A program made the position numbers and the translations under genes. Under the pieces are notes generated by a model, which was not told the origin of the DNA, searched no databases, and was given only the letters and a program-made list of their open reading frames with translations. 64,000 bases of DNA from Bactericera cockerelli (lineage: Eukaryota > Arthropoda > Insecta > Hemiptera > Triozidae): positions 5,825,515-5,889,514 of the forward strand of contig CM044961.1 in assembly GCA_024516035.1 (NCBI GenBank), given 5' to 3'. Below are positions 53,301 through 61,832 of this stretch, piece after piece. Numbering within the stretch: the first letter of the stretch is position 1; the number at the start of each line of letters is the position of its first letter.

Positions 53301-56300
53301 TCTGGAAACCCCTGAATATCTTTCGAATGGCTTCTTCGGTAAAATTAAAATTTTGTAAGGTAAACCGGGTTAATAAGACCTTCTTTTAGAGTGGGGTCGA
53401 TTTTTGTTACCGGTCCCCATGTCGGGGCCAGGGGGGCCAACTTCATTTTTTTTTAAATACAAAAACCCCACCTTGCGATACATTTTTGGAAAGGTCTAAT
53501 TCCCCGACTTACCGTGCACAATTTTAAATTTACTGAGGGTTCAAGATATTCAGGGGTTTTCAGACTTTACTGCATACAGAAAGTTGGACGCCATTTGCAA
53601 ACAGTTAATATTAAAAAAAAATAAAATTTGCACCAATGTATTTGTTATTTAAAGACCTTTTCAAAAATGTATCGCAAGGTGGGGGTTCGTATTTAAAAAA
53701 AATGAAGTTGGCCCCCCTGGCCCTGACATGGGGGCCGGTAACAAAAATTGAGCCGACTCTAAAAGAAGGTCTTATTAGCTCGGTTTACCGTACAAAATTT
53801 TAATTTTACCGAAGAAGCCATTCGAAAGTTATCCAGGGGTTTCCAGACTTTTGCCCCACCCTGTATATCCAGTTTCGACTTCTCGCCCATCAGAGGGGAG
53901 GCACACTACGGGATGGGCAGGCTACAACACAGACCACAAACGTCTACAGTAGCTCCTGTTCCATGGCTACGAAATAAAAAAGGCGGTGAAACATTCATCT
54001 TTAAAAAAAAAAATACAAATACTCTTATTCTTACTAAAAATCTGGAGACCCAAGATCGGGAAATTATTTGCTGCAACAGATAAGCCTTGCAGTTCAACGA
54101 GGCAATGCTGCAAGTGTTTTGGGTTGTCACCCAAATGATGATGTCCTGAATAATGTTTTTTATGTTTAATAAAACAAATTTTAAAAAGAGATAGTGGTTA
54201 TAGAGAATACTCTTACCACAATAGAGTTACAAATACTCTTACCACGATACAATATCTCATACCTTCAATATTCGTCTCATTCGCATCTACAGTTTTAGCG
54301 TGCTGTAATTTCTGCTTATGATAGTTCAAGATGGCCTCCATGACTGTGGATATTTTTTTGTACTCTTTCAGCTCTTTTGCTCTCAATCCCAACAGCGTGT
54401 AGATGAAATCATTCCGATACGGGAGGATAAGAATGCGAAGCTGGAAAATCTGTAAACAAATTGTACATTTATTTCGAGTTTGTTAGACAGGTCATCAACT
54501 GTAGTTGCATGGACTTACATTCAAGGCTTGACTTACACCCAAGGCATGGCTTACTCCCAAGGTTTGGCTATATTTATCTTCTTCTTCTTCTTCCATAGTC
54601 CAGGCACTTACCTATATGTTTTTTTTGTAACTGTTGTCACTCAGGGCGGTTGTTGTGATGATGATATCATAAAAACCTAATAATACTCTTTAGTGGAAGG
54701 TAACCACCAGGTGAGGTTAATGCTCAAAGCATTTTCTACCACCTAACTCTCAGAGTCTTATTATTAAGTGGTCACAAACTCGAATTAATGAGCTCCTGCT
54801 TCAAAAATAAACCATGACCAAGAAAGGGGATGGATTTAGGAGCCTTCTTCTAACAGATCTGTATGTATGTAATTATGTATCTTAAAGAAACGATTGGAAC
54901 TTTTATAAACTAATAATAATCAGAGGGGAAGCATACTACGGGATGGGTAGGCTACAACACAGACCACAAGAGTCTACAGGAGCTCCTGTTTCATGGATAC
55001 GAAATAAAAACGGCTGTGAAACACTCATCTTTAAATAAAAAAATCAAACATACCTCTAACAGTGCTTCCTGTGCGTGAACGAAGTCATCTATCTCTGCTT
55101 CATCCCTGAATTTAATGTCGAAATCCAACGTGCATTTCGAAATGCACGCAAGGGTGAATTTGCCAAACATATTCGATGTGTACACACCCTGTTCTTGATT
55201 GACAAACTTTTCAAATGTGTTCACCAATCTCAAAGATTCTTCGTGAAAATTGGGAATGAACGATTTCAGATTTTCAGAGCTGAGTGCGAGGAGGTAGAAC
55301 TTCTTGCATTTCCTCCAGTAGGTCATGTCGTTCGTGTTGAACAAGCCTGGAAGAGTGGGTTGAACATACAAAAATATAAGTACAGTCAAACCGAAAGGTT
55401 GCGAGTTCGAATTTGGGTGGAGCGGAAAATTCTGACCGGGTTCGTTTCCGGAATGGATGTAAAGCCATAGTGGCTTGGAGTAAAGCGAAAGCGGTTCCGA
55501 GGCACAACTAGCTTTAAAAAATATATATAAAAAACTATATTCTAACAAATATTTTTGTGTGGTTCCTAGGCACCCTTTCTAAAATAAAAAAAAAAAATGT
55601 ATTAGGTATTTAAGAGAATCCTTGATATTAGAAAAAAAAAGTCCCCGATCTTCTTTAAGAGTCAAGATGGTTATAGCTCAAGACTCACAATGTCTCTGTA
55701 AACCAGAGAAGGGCAAAAACCATTACGGCTACAACGTACCGGGTTTCGTCTACTTATTTATATCTATACATGATTGTTTCTCATTGCTTTCGAATTGATT
55801 GGAGGACTACCGTCTTACCTCTGGCAAGAAAGGGTTTCACCAGGTATTGATACTCATCGGATTTATGCAAAGTTTTCTGGTTCACTTGATGCGCCACTCC
55901 CGGATCTTTCACGAAAATCATCAGCTTCGAACCCAGCCATACCCTCACCACTCCTGAGCTGAAAATGGAAAACAGAACAATCAATCCGTTGAAAATTATA
56001 TAGGAGATTTGATCATATGTAGTTCCGCTCCTGGAGCAAAACCCTTTTTGGGGGTTCTTCACACAACTGAGAGGAGAAACCCTAGAAATAATAATATTAA
56101 AAGTGTTATTACTAATTTTATTAAACATATTGGATCAAGTTTTATTTACATAGAATATATACAATACATAGAAAATAAGAATAAATAAAACAAAACTTGA
56201 TCAAGGGCGGTGCTAATGCCAACGGCATTCTCTTCCGATTTTCTTTCCAAAGCTTACCTGTACGTGTTCGAGATTTCGTCAATGAGAGGGAAGACATCCA

Positions 56301-57672
56301 TGATACCCCTGTAACACAGCAGGAGACAGTTCCCTATGAGGGGTAGGGCTGGGTTGGGTCCAGGGAGTTGCCATGACAACCAGTAGAGCTTCCTCCTGGA
56401 GTAGATGTAGTAGAGAAGTCCCGCCAGACAGAGGAACCAGACGTAGGATTTCTGAGGGAAAAGAATAGAATAGAACAGAATATACCTTGTATATATTGCC
56501 GAGGTAAGACTGAAAAGTCCCTTTACTCCAGCAGTCAAACAGGTCTTATATATTTTATAGGATAAATATTTTACAATTTAATATATAAAAAACCATGTTT
56601 ATTTTTAAAAAAAGCTGAAAAAATAAAAAATGAAAATAAATAAATAAGAAAAGTGGATTGTTTGCAAAAATCAGGGCGAAATTAATAGACGAAATTGACA
56701 TCTTAAGTCATGTCAATGCAGGACAGTGCGAAGGAGCTAGAGGACCCCCCACAAAGCCTTCGTGGCGTAACGGTTGTGACTACTGCCCGTAGTCCAAAGA
56801 TCCTGAGTTCGATTCCCGGTTGGAGCAGACTTTTTGCACAGAAAATTCTGTTCCCTCCGAACATATGAGGCTGGCAATTCCGGCCCTACCCAGGCTGGGT
56901 GAGGTTAATGTGGGTAGCTGGTACGATTCCCAGCAAATGATTTTAACGTCCTGTCTACCTCAAGTCAGGACGTTAAAATCAAATAGAATCAATGGACATG
57001 AAAGGATCCTAGAAATTGGATCTGGGCGTCCATACTCGTATAATCCTCTCAGCACCGTGATTTAGGTATCAATACCTACCTACCTCACAGACAAATATCC
57101 CCACAAAAAGGAAAAAATGGGATTGATTATTAAGAGACCATCACTCCCCCTAGCAATAGCCAAGCTGGGTACAATAACAAAAACCTCGATATAAAAGAAC
57201 TCGAGCGGTTCCGGGGCACAATTACCTTTTTTTAGTCTATAAAATAAAAGTATGTTAAATGTTCTAACCGACTTCAGTAACGTTGATCGATAAGGCGGTA
57301 GACTAGCAACCTGGAGATCAGTGGTTCGAGTACCAAGAACAGTTTATAAAAATTGGCAGTGTGAGTTTGAGTAATTTTGTGACATCACATTAAGTGACAA
57401 CACAAAAATGATGATTTTTTTCGGTACATTAGAAAATACAAGACCGATCAGGCGACCACAGTAGCTTCATCGATGAGGCGGCGGACTTGTAACTTGGAGG
57501 TTGGAGGTCGGTGATTCAAGACCCGGTTTCAGCGTAGATTTAGTAAAGCGAGTTTGAGTAGTTGTGATATCTCGAAATATGAAAAGGATTTACACAAACA
57601 CGATAGCTTTTTTTTAACTTTTACTTTATAAAATAATCAGAAACTTACCAGAAAAACAAGATTGATCAACAT
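50348..57672 (-). CDS. Complete cytochrome P450, CYP4 clan, eight coding exons
   Basis: A heme-thiolate monooxygenase expected on the endoplasmic reticulum. Coding exons (minus): 57649-57672, 56258-56451, 55819-55958, 55054-55346, 54263-54449, 52805-52968, 51975-52173 and 50348-50736. All introns are GT-AG, and phases agree at every junction. The total is 1590 nt, giving 529 residues. Residues ~3-25 form the membrane anchor, followed by the hinge LPGPNPALPLIGN (37-49). Helix C has W130..K134 where WxxxR is usual. The I-helix is AGTDT (309-313) followed by Leu where Thr/Ser is typical. K-helix ECLR is at 368-371, FDPDRW at 424-429, and the heme motif FVNGPRNCIG has Cys452. Exon 1 encodes only eight residues; I chose its ATG because the exon ends in a GTAAG donor that joins exon 2 in frame. 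The length is normal for the family. CYP4-clan enzymes oxidise fatty acids, hormones or xenobiotics. The substrate here is unknown. A close paralogue lies upstream at 61833. Confidence 0.93.
50885..51030 (+). mobile_element. SINE, TAGCTTGATCGATAAGG family, in P450 intron 7
   Basis: CAGTACCTTGATCGATAAGG, a shortened B box region (GGTCGGGTCCCAAATT), the body AAAGCTAGTTTGAGTAGTTG and a tail hairpin. Confidence 0.75.
51066..51239 (+). other. Short open frame (57 codons) of unknown origin in P450 intron 7
   Basis: The frame runs from an ATG preceded by an in-frame stop to TAA. It begins MGRTISEAMDSLQTILRPQI and ends PVRGDPGPD. Its composition looks more protein-like than surrounding DNA, with few A/T homopolymers. 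I do not recognise the family. It lies antisense to the P450 and between two SINEs. It could be an exon fragment carried in by retroposition. Confidence 0.3.
51265..51830 (+). mobile_element. Core-domain SINE, CCTCCGTGGCGTAACGG family, interrupted by a MITE
   Basis: The left part is 51265-51415 (GCCTCCGTGGCGTAATGGTT to GCTGGGTGAGGTTAA) and the right part is 51712-51830 (TTAATGTTGGTAGCTGGTAC to CAGGACGTTAAAACC). The two parts join at the duplicated TTAA. The plus-strand SINE sits antisense inside P450 intron 7. Confidence 0.85.
51416..51711. mobile_element. MITE with 13-bp terminal inverted repeats and TTAA target duplication
   Basis: It starts CTCTTTGCGGCAC and ends GTGCCGCAAAGAG. The flanking TTAA is at 51412-51415 and 51712-51715, and the surrounding SINE has a single TTAA there in other copies. 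TTAA duplication is characteristic of piggyBac-type transposases, so a piggyBac-like source is inferred. The 296 bp interior repeats CACGGTGGTCC but has no coding frame. Confidence 0.9.
52498..52640 (+). mobile_element. CTACAGCTGGGGACAGTGAT repeat in P450 intron 6
   Basis: CAGCTTGGCTACAGCTGGGG, TGGTCTCCGGCCAACTTAAG and GAGAACTTGGGCTTTTTCTG match the copies near 14165 and 49735. Confidence 0.65.
53035..53260. mobile_element. Degenerate relative of the TCGAACCTGG fold-back MITE
   Basis: ACAGTCAGACCTGGATAAAA, AGGTCAAATTTACCTCT and later AAACCTGGTTAGAAGAGAAA resemble the ends and interior of 7108-7374. Confidence 0.4.
53281..53867. mobile_element. 587 bp fold-back element with TACAGGGTGGGGC termini in P450 intron 5
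   Basis: The ends are TATACAGGGTGGGGCAAAAG and the exact inverse CTTTTGCCCCACCCTGTATA. Each arm runs ~250 bp, with matching inner blocks such as GGCTTCTTCGGTAAAATTAA near 53330 and its inverse near 53810. The TA at each edge could be a TA target duplication, as in the mariner/Tc1 group. The interior has no coding frame. Confidence 0.85.
53875..54008 (+). mobile_element. 3' fragment of GCACGAATAGCTCAGTGG SINE
   Basis: CGACTTCTCGCCCATCAGAG, CACACTACGGGATGGGCAGG and CCATGGCTACGAAATAAAAA, then an A-rich tail. Confidence 0.75.
54044..54169 (+). pseudogene. Truncated copy of the VQRGNAASVLG C-terminal segment
   Basis: 41 codons plus a stop, starting GDPRSGNYLLQQ and ending NNVFYV, differing from 23605-23799 by very few residues. 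Upstream codons are lost, with an in-frame stop three codons before. TTTAATAAAAC follows. A 14-bp repeat, TACAAATACTCTTA, is at 54014-54027 and 54228-54241, which could be a target-site duplication around a retroposed 5'-truncated transcript. It lies antisense in P450 intron 5. Confidence 0.5.
54682..54790 (-). mobile_element. 3' fragment of TAGTCAAGTGGTTAA SINE in P450 intron 4
   Basis: AATAATACTCTTTAGTGGAA through TTATTAAGTGGTCACAAACT. Confidence 0.7.
54920..55035 (+). mobile_element. 3' fragment of GCACGAATAGCTCAGTGG SINE in P450 intron 4
   Basis: AGAGGGGAAGCATACTACGG, TGGGTAGGCTACAACACAGA and TTTCATGGATACGAAATAAA. It ends 18 bp before the exon 4 donor. Confidence 0.75.
55392..55520 (+). 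mobile_element. Partial SINE of the GCGAAAGCGGTTCC family in P450 intron 3
   Basis: B box GTTGCGAGTTCGAATTTGGG, GGAGCGGAAAATTCTGACCG, GTTTCCGGAATGGATGTAAA, AAAGCGAAAGCGGTTCCGAG and an A-rich end. The inverse copy with a complete head is at 61436-61605. Confidence 0.7.
56130..56236. mobile_element. CTTGATCAAGGGCGGTGCTA repeat in P450 intron 2
   Basis: ATTGGATCAAGTTTTATTTA through TGCCAACGGCATTCTCTTCC, nearly the same as 21085-21205. Confidence 0.65.
56753..57005 (+). mobile_element. Core-domain SINE, CCTCCGTGGCGTAACGG family, in P450 intron 1
   Basis: Head GCCTTCGTGGCGTAACGGTT, GAGTTCGATTCCCGGTTGG, GCAGACTTTTTGCACAGAAA, core GGCCCTACCCAGGCTGGGTG and 3' end AGGACGTTAAAATCAAATAG. Confidence 0.85.
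57130..57240. mobile_element. Fragments of two other repeats in P450 intron 1
   Basis: 57140-57190 is the inverse CTACAGCTG repeat end (CATCACTCCCCCTAGCAATA GCC). 57205-57238 is GAGCGGTTCCGGGGCACAAT plus TACC and a T-run. Confidence 0.55.
57266..57408 (+). mobile_element. SINE, TAGCTTGATCGATAAGG family, in P450 intron 1
   Basis: CCGACTTCAGTAACGTTGAT CGATAAGGCGG, B box GTGGTTCGAGTACC, body and a degenerate tail. Confidence 0.75.
57443..57610 (+). mobile_element. SINE, TAGCTTGATCGATAAGG family, in P450 intron 1
   Basis: Second tandem-oriented copy: CAGTAGCTTCATCGATGAGG, a small GGTTGGAGGTCGGTG duplication, B box GATTCAAGACCCGG, and body to AACACGATAGC. It ends ~35 bp before the first-exon donor. 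Confidence 0.75.
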
Positions 57673-57785
57673 GACGTTTGAGCGCGATGCACTTCGACCG
57701 AGCACAAGAAAGCAATTACTGATCAAAGTTGAATACCAGCACTAGAAAAGTTGTGAGACTACTTAGTTGATCTAGGATAATTGAA

Positions 57786-57820
57786 ATGAAAGAAAAACTA
57801 ATGTAATTGTCAGTTATATA
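57786..57820 (-). promoter_or_regulatory. Candidate core promoter of the P450 gene (TATA box)
   Basis: Minus-strand TATATAA lies at 57814-57820, about 145 bp upstream of the proposed ATG. TTCATTTCAATTATCC, 25-35 bp further on, contains an initiator-like TCATTT/TCAATT. Spacing fits a TATA-Inr promoter. No transcript evidence is available here. Confidence 0.4.
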
Positions 57821-58360
57821 AACTTGAACAAGATTTGCTAGATGGTAGAAACGTAGACCATAAGATCTTTGTTCTAGCTATTTCATTATGCAACCAACCA
57901 AAGTGATTTGTTTTATGCTTTTTAATAGTAAAGTGCTTCATTAAAATGTTGGCACCCTGTTAAGAAGGCATTTCTGAAAATAAGATGACATTAGATAAGT
58001 CTGTCGTTTACGTCGTGATGACATCTCTAACAACATCAATCGCTCCAGTTTTTATTGCCATAACCCCGCTCTTTAGTGAGGACATCTGTATATCTTTTAT
58101 CTATGTTGTTTATTTCTTTCTTGTATGAAATATTTTATACTGTCAATTCTTTTAATTTAATTTTACTATTTTTTTTTGTATATAATTAGGTATGTCCTTT
58201 TAATAATAATGTCTAACAGGGGTGGTTCTTACGAGAGTAAGAATTGGTCATACTAGCCTAACTCACAGCTTTTTTTAGAATAAATCTCCACCCCCAATAT
58301 GTCAAAGTGGAGAGCCACTGACAGTTTGCCATATTGTAATTCATTGCCACTTGCTAGGCA

Positions 58361-58612
58361 ATATCGCCGCTGCAAACACAAACTGTCGTATCTGCAAATT
58401 TTGCCATTTTCAGTTAAGAAGCGCACATAGTGGTTCGTGCTTGCTGAGAATCTTTGAAACTCACATACGACTAACCTTAAAACTTGAATACTTCGGGAAG
58501 GAGTTGAGATACAGATACGACAGTTCGTGACTTGAAAAAGGAAGTTTCAAACCACTATGTGCGCTTCCTGAAAATTTGCAGATACGACAGTTTGTGTTTG
58601 CAGCGGCGATAT
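58361..58612. mobile_element. 252 bp palindromic element with ATATCGCCGCTGC arms
   Basis: ATATCGCCGCTGCAAACACA at 58361 and its exact inverse ending at 58612 open ~42 bp perfect arms. Inner blocks GAAGCGCACATAGTGGTT and AACCACTATGTGCGCTTC are also inverted. No coding frame is seen. It is probably a fold-back MITE; target duplication is not evident. Confidence 0.75.
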
Positions 58613-58927
58613 GAGAAGAGGTTTTGACAATATTTAATTCCCTCGCTATTGGACGACTCCTCCGATACTGACTCACTGATTCGACTTCTAAAAGAGGCGA
58701 CTCACTGATTCGCTTTCTAAAAGAGGCAAATGTAATTCAAAAAATCTAAAAACAGCATGCGATCAGCATGAATAAAAGGTTCAAGACCTTGTTCAAGTGC
58801 TTTACAAGAAGAATAAACAATGTCTATCTTATTCATTAAATCGTATATCGATTAAGGATTTTTTAGCTAAGCTGGTTTTAGTAGTTGTTAACAAACATGA
58901 AAAAAAGGCAGTTGTTCTTTATTTTTA

Positions 58928-59112
58928 TTTGGGTTTAACGGCGCTTTTAACTCCAAGGTCAGCCTCAGTGGAATAGTCAGCAGAACGTAGAGTTCCATAC
59001 CATGGATGGATTCGAAACCAGAACGGTACCCAATCTAAGTACTCACCATGCTGGATGTTGCTTAACTTCAGTGAGCAGATGAGAACTGATGTACTCAGCG
59101 CACCATCTACAC
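58928..59112 (-). mobile_element. Second type of 5S-derived SINE, diverged
   Basis: Read on the minus strand, the head GTGCGCTGAGTACATCAGTT, CACTGAAGTTAAGCAACATC and GTGAGTACTTAGATTGGGTA is 5S-like. The middle differs from the core domain of the other copies, yet the 3' end AAAAGCGCCGTTAAACCC is shared. It could be a separate subfamily or a recombinant. Confidence 0.65.
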
Positions 59113-59261
59113 TGATGGCAATATGTAGGCGGTTTCTCTCTCAAATGGAAATATACAGGGTGAATGGGTGATGCAAAGCGGTCACTGTCGCTTTGCATCT
59201 TCTTCGATGTTCGGATGTTTTTTTGTGCACTAAAGGGTATGTTTGATAATGTTTGTTTTAA

Positions 59262-59330
59262 AAAAATCGAAACCGGGACCTTCCGCATGGCGAGCGAGTG
59301 CTCAACCACTGGGCTAATCGCGCGCTTTAT
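59262..59330 (-). mobile_element. Head fragment of GCACGAATAGCTCAGTGG SINE
   Basis: The inverse reads GCGCGATTAGCCCAGTGGTT, GCACTCGCTCGCCATGCGGA and GGTCCCGGTTTCGA, i.e. A and B boxes without a body. Confidence 0.7.
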
Positions 59331-59441
59331 GAAATATACATATTGATAGGTAATAAGTAGGTTGAAATTTGGAAAGTCTAATGTTTACAGTAAATGATAG
59401 TAATTATAGCATCACCAGGAATTTGTGGACATTTTTGCATT

Positions 59442-59581
59442 CAGTCAAACCTGGACACAAGAGAAATCTTGCTTTAAAAGAGCAATTTCCAGATCGAATT
59501 TACCTCTTTATAAGAAAAACTTGTATAAAAGAGAGAAAAAAAATCCTGTCCCTTGAGTTCTCTTATATCTAGGTTGGACTG
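59442..59581. mobile_element. Short fold-back MITE related to 7108-7374
   Basis: CAGTCAAACCTGGACACAAG at the left and CTTATATCTAGGTTGGACTG at the right are imperfect inverted repeats. Interior AAGAGCAATTTCCAGATCGA and TTTACCTCTTTATAAG match the longer copy. Confidence 0.65.
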
Positions 59582-59589
59582 TATTTATG

Positions 59590-59655
59590 TTTATTATACG
59601 TATATATTATATGCGTATATAATAAATATATATTTATTATATAATATATAACACC
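59590..59655. repeat. AT-rich palindromic DNA
   Basis: Overlapping inverted TATATAAT/ATTATATA motifs from TTTATTATACGTATATATTA onward. It may extrude a cruciform. No known function. Confidence 0.5.
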
Positions 59656-59802
59656 TCTTATAGACAGGTACTTTTGTTTGGTAGTAGCTATGATAAACCG
59701 CTTATTGCGTGAATAAATTAGGTATTATAAATAAATAACTTTCACGTAATTTTATCACTTCATAAACAATTTAAATTCAGTTCTAATGTTATAATAAGTA
59801 CA

Positions 59803-59810
59803 CACACACA

Positions 59811-59874
<64 letters not shown>

Positions 59875-59945
59875 TGCACACACACACACTCTCTCTCTCA
59901 CACACACATATATACACACATGCACACACACAAACACACACACAC
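59803..59945. repeat. Compound (CA)n(TC)n(CA)n microsatellite
   Basis: ACACACACAC then ~36 bp of CT, then ACACACATGCAC repeats. The 65-codon minus frame is an artefact. Confidence 0.95.
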
Positions 59946-60049
59946 GTGTCAACCGGTTCTTTTCTTTATAATCTGGACATTCTTGAAGAAATTTCTTTCA
60001 TTACCTAACTGATTTTCTGAGTGATGTTATGAAAGTTATCTGGTGATGA

Positions 60050-60195
60050 AAACTTCGTGATGCTGCCATTCTGGCCCAACACAGGTTGGGTGAAGTTGAC
60101 GTGAGTAGCAGGATTCTGTGTTTCCAGCGTATGGAGGGTAACACCCCCCGTCGTGTTTGACAATCCAGTTGAAAGCGACGTTAAAAAAAAAACAT
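60050..60195 (+). mobile_element. 3' part of the 5S/core-domain SINE
   Basis: CTTCGTGATGCTGCCATTCT, CACAGGTTGGGTGAAGTTGA, GCGTATGGAGGGTAACACCC and GAAAGCGACGTTAAAAAAAA. Confidence 0.7.
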
Positions 60196-60496
60196 CTCAG
60201 CAATTGCTTCTTTTCAAATAACCTTTGAAATTTCCCATGTTGATTGTTGGTTTCTTAATAATATTTTTTTTTTTTTTGACAACCAAATTCAAAATAAATA
60301 AAAGCGTGTACGCTTTTTATGCTTTTTGTTTTTCTCAAAATTGCATGAGGGGGAGGATCGATTCCCATCCCTATCATTGTGCTTACAATTTGCAATACAG
60401 AAATATAGCGAGGTGTTTAGGTACATTCAAAAAAAAAAAAAAAAAAAAAAAAACTAGAAAAAAATTGGCCACAAAATTCTACTCAAACCGAGGATC

Positions 60497-60913
60497 TACG
60501 CATTGGTAGTCAAGTGGTTAAGGCGCTAGTCTAATAATCCAGGTAGCGTAGGTATCCGTTGGTTCAAATCCCACCTAGTGCATGAATTTTCCTCATTTAA
60601 TTAAGTATATTACCACATAATGATAAGACTCTGAGGTGGTAGAAAATGCTTTAGGCACTAACCCAATTTCATTATCTACCTTATTAACTCATTATCTATA
60701 CCACTAATAACACTCTTTAGTGGAACCACAAAGCGAGGTTAGTGTTCAAAGCATTGTCTACCACCTAACTCTCAGAGTCTTATTATTATGTGGTCACAAA
60801 CTCAAATTAATGAGGAAAAACTAATGTGCTACTGGGATGGATTCGAACCAACGGATCCCTACACTACCTGGATTACCAGACTAGCGCGTTAACCACTTGA
60901 CTACCAGTGCACA
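60497..60913. mobile_element. Head-to-tail inverted pair of TAGTCAAGTGGTTAA SINEs
   Basis: Plus copy 60497-60690 (TTGGTAGTCAAGTGGTTAAG, B box GGTTCAAATCCCACC) and minus copy 60705-60913 (B box inverse GGATTCGAACCAACGGATCC, head inverse GTTAACCACTTGACTACCAG). The tails face each other across ~15 bp. Together they could form a ~200 bp hairpin. Confidence 0.8.
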
Positions 60914-61435
60914 CAAGTACCATACGATACTGAATATGCACGAGGGAGTGCTATGTCCTTCTTTGTTGTGATTTTTTTTTTTTTTTTCTTCTTCTTCTTT
61001 TTCTTCGTCTCCCGGAGTAGAAAGAAAGTATAGAGAGACCTTACACTGACTGTAAACAATACGAAACACTTGAGTTTCCGTAATTTAATGTGATTAACTG
61101 CCCTCTCATCCCTTCTCTGAAAATGCACTCGTCTAGCATAATTTCATTTTGCTGAGTGGGTTTTAAATTGTTCGAAGAATTAGCTTTGAGAGAAAAACTA
61201 TGAAATATGTAGATATGCTTACACAATTAGCTGAAACTATATTTTTATGAACGCCTGGTATTTATTTTGATTATGCAATGTGTTCAGCAGTGTCCAGCTG
61301 TTTCAGAAACGATTGGAGGCGAGTTGATGATGTGAATTATTCAAAAGGTGAAGAAAAGTCCTGAGATAGCTCTAGAAGAAAATACGAAAAATATTTTTTA
61401 GAATATACACTCTTTTTATATTAATTTATATTTTT

Positions 61436-61605
61436 TAAAGGTAGTTGTGCCCCGGAACTTCTTCACTTTACTCCAAGGTACGTTTACATCCATTCCGGAA
61501 ACGAAAAGCTCGGTCAGAATTTTCCGCTCCGGCCGGGATTCGAAGCCGCAGCCTCCTGGTCAGTAACCGATGCTCTTAACCACTGAGCCACCGAGGTCTG
61601 CTCAT
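61436..61605 (-). mobile_element. tRNA-headed SINE, GCGAAAGCGGTTCC family, with full head
   Basis: On the minus strand: CCTCGGTGGCTCAGTGGTTA AGAGC (A box), GGCTTCGAATCCCGG (B box), AGCGGAAAATTCTGACCGAG, TTTCCGGAATGGATGTAAAC and GTTCCGGGGCACAACTACCT. It lies ~230 bp beyond the P450 stop. Confidence 0.75.
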
Positions 61606-61832
61606 TTCTTCAAGCCGATAATGCAGTCCCTGTTTGTTTTGTGTCCCTTGCTCTACTTGTTTAAAATTTCATGTACAACGGATATTCATGCAATAAGTTG
61701 AATTGCTTGACACCTGCATTATTATTCCAACTATCGAGGAATTTCAATAATCCAAGTATGCAACAACATACTTCTTATGAAGAGTTTAATAATAATAATA
61801 ATGTACTGTTCACTGTTCAGCATGTTTTGTCA

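Noticed and set aside
55274..55507. 77-codon minus frame overlapping P450 exon 4
   Set aside because: It reads a SINE fragment and the exon in the wrong frame.
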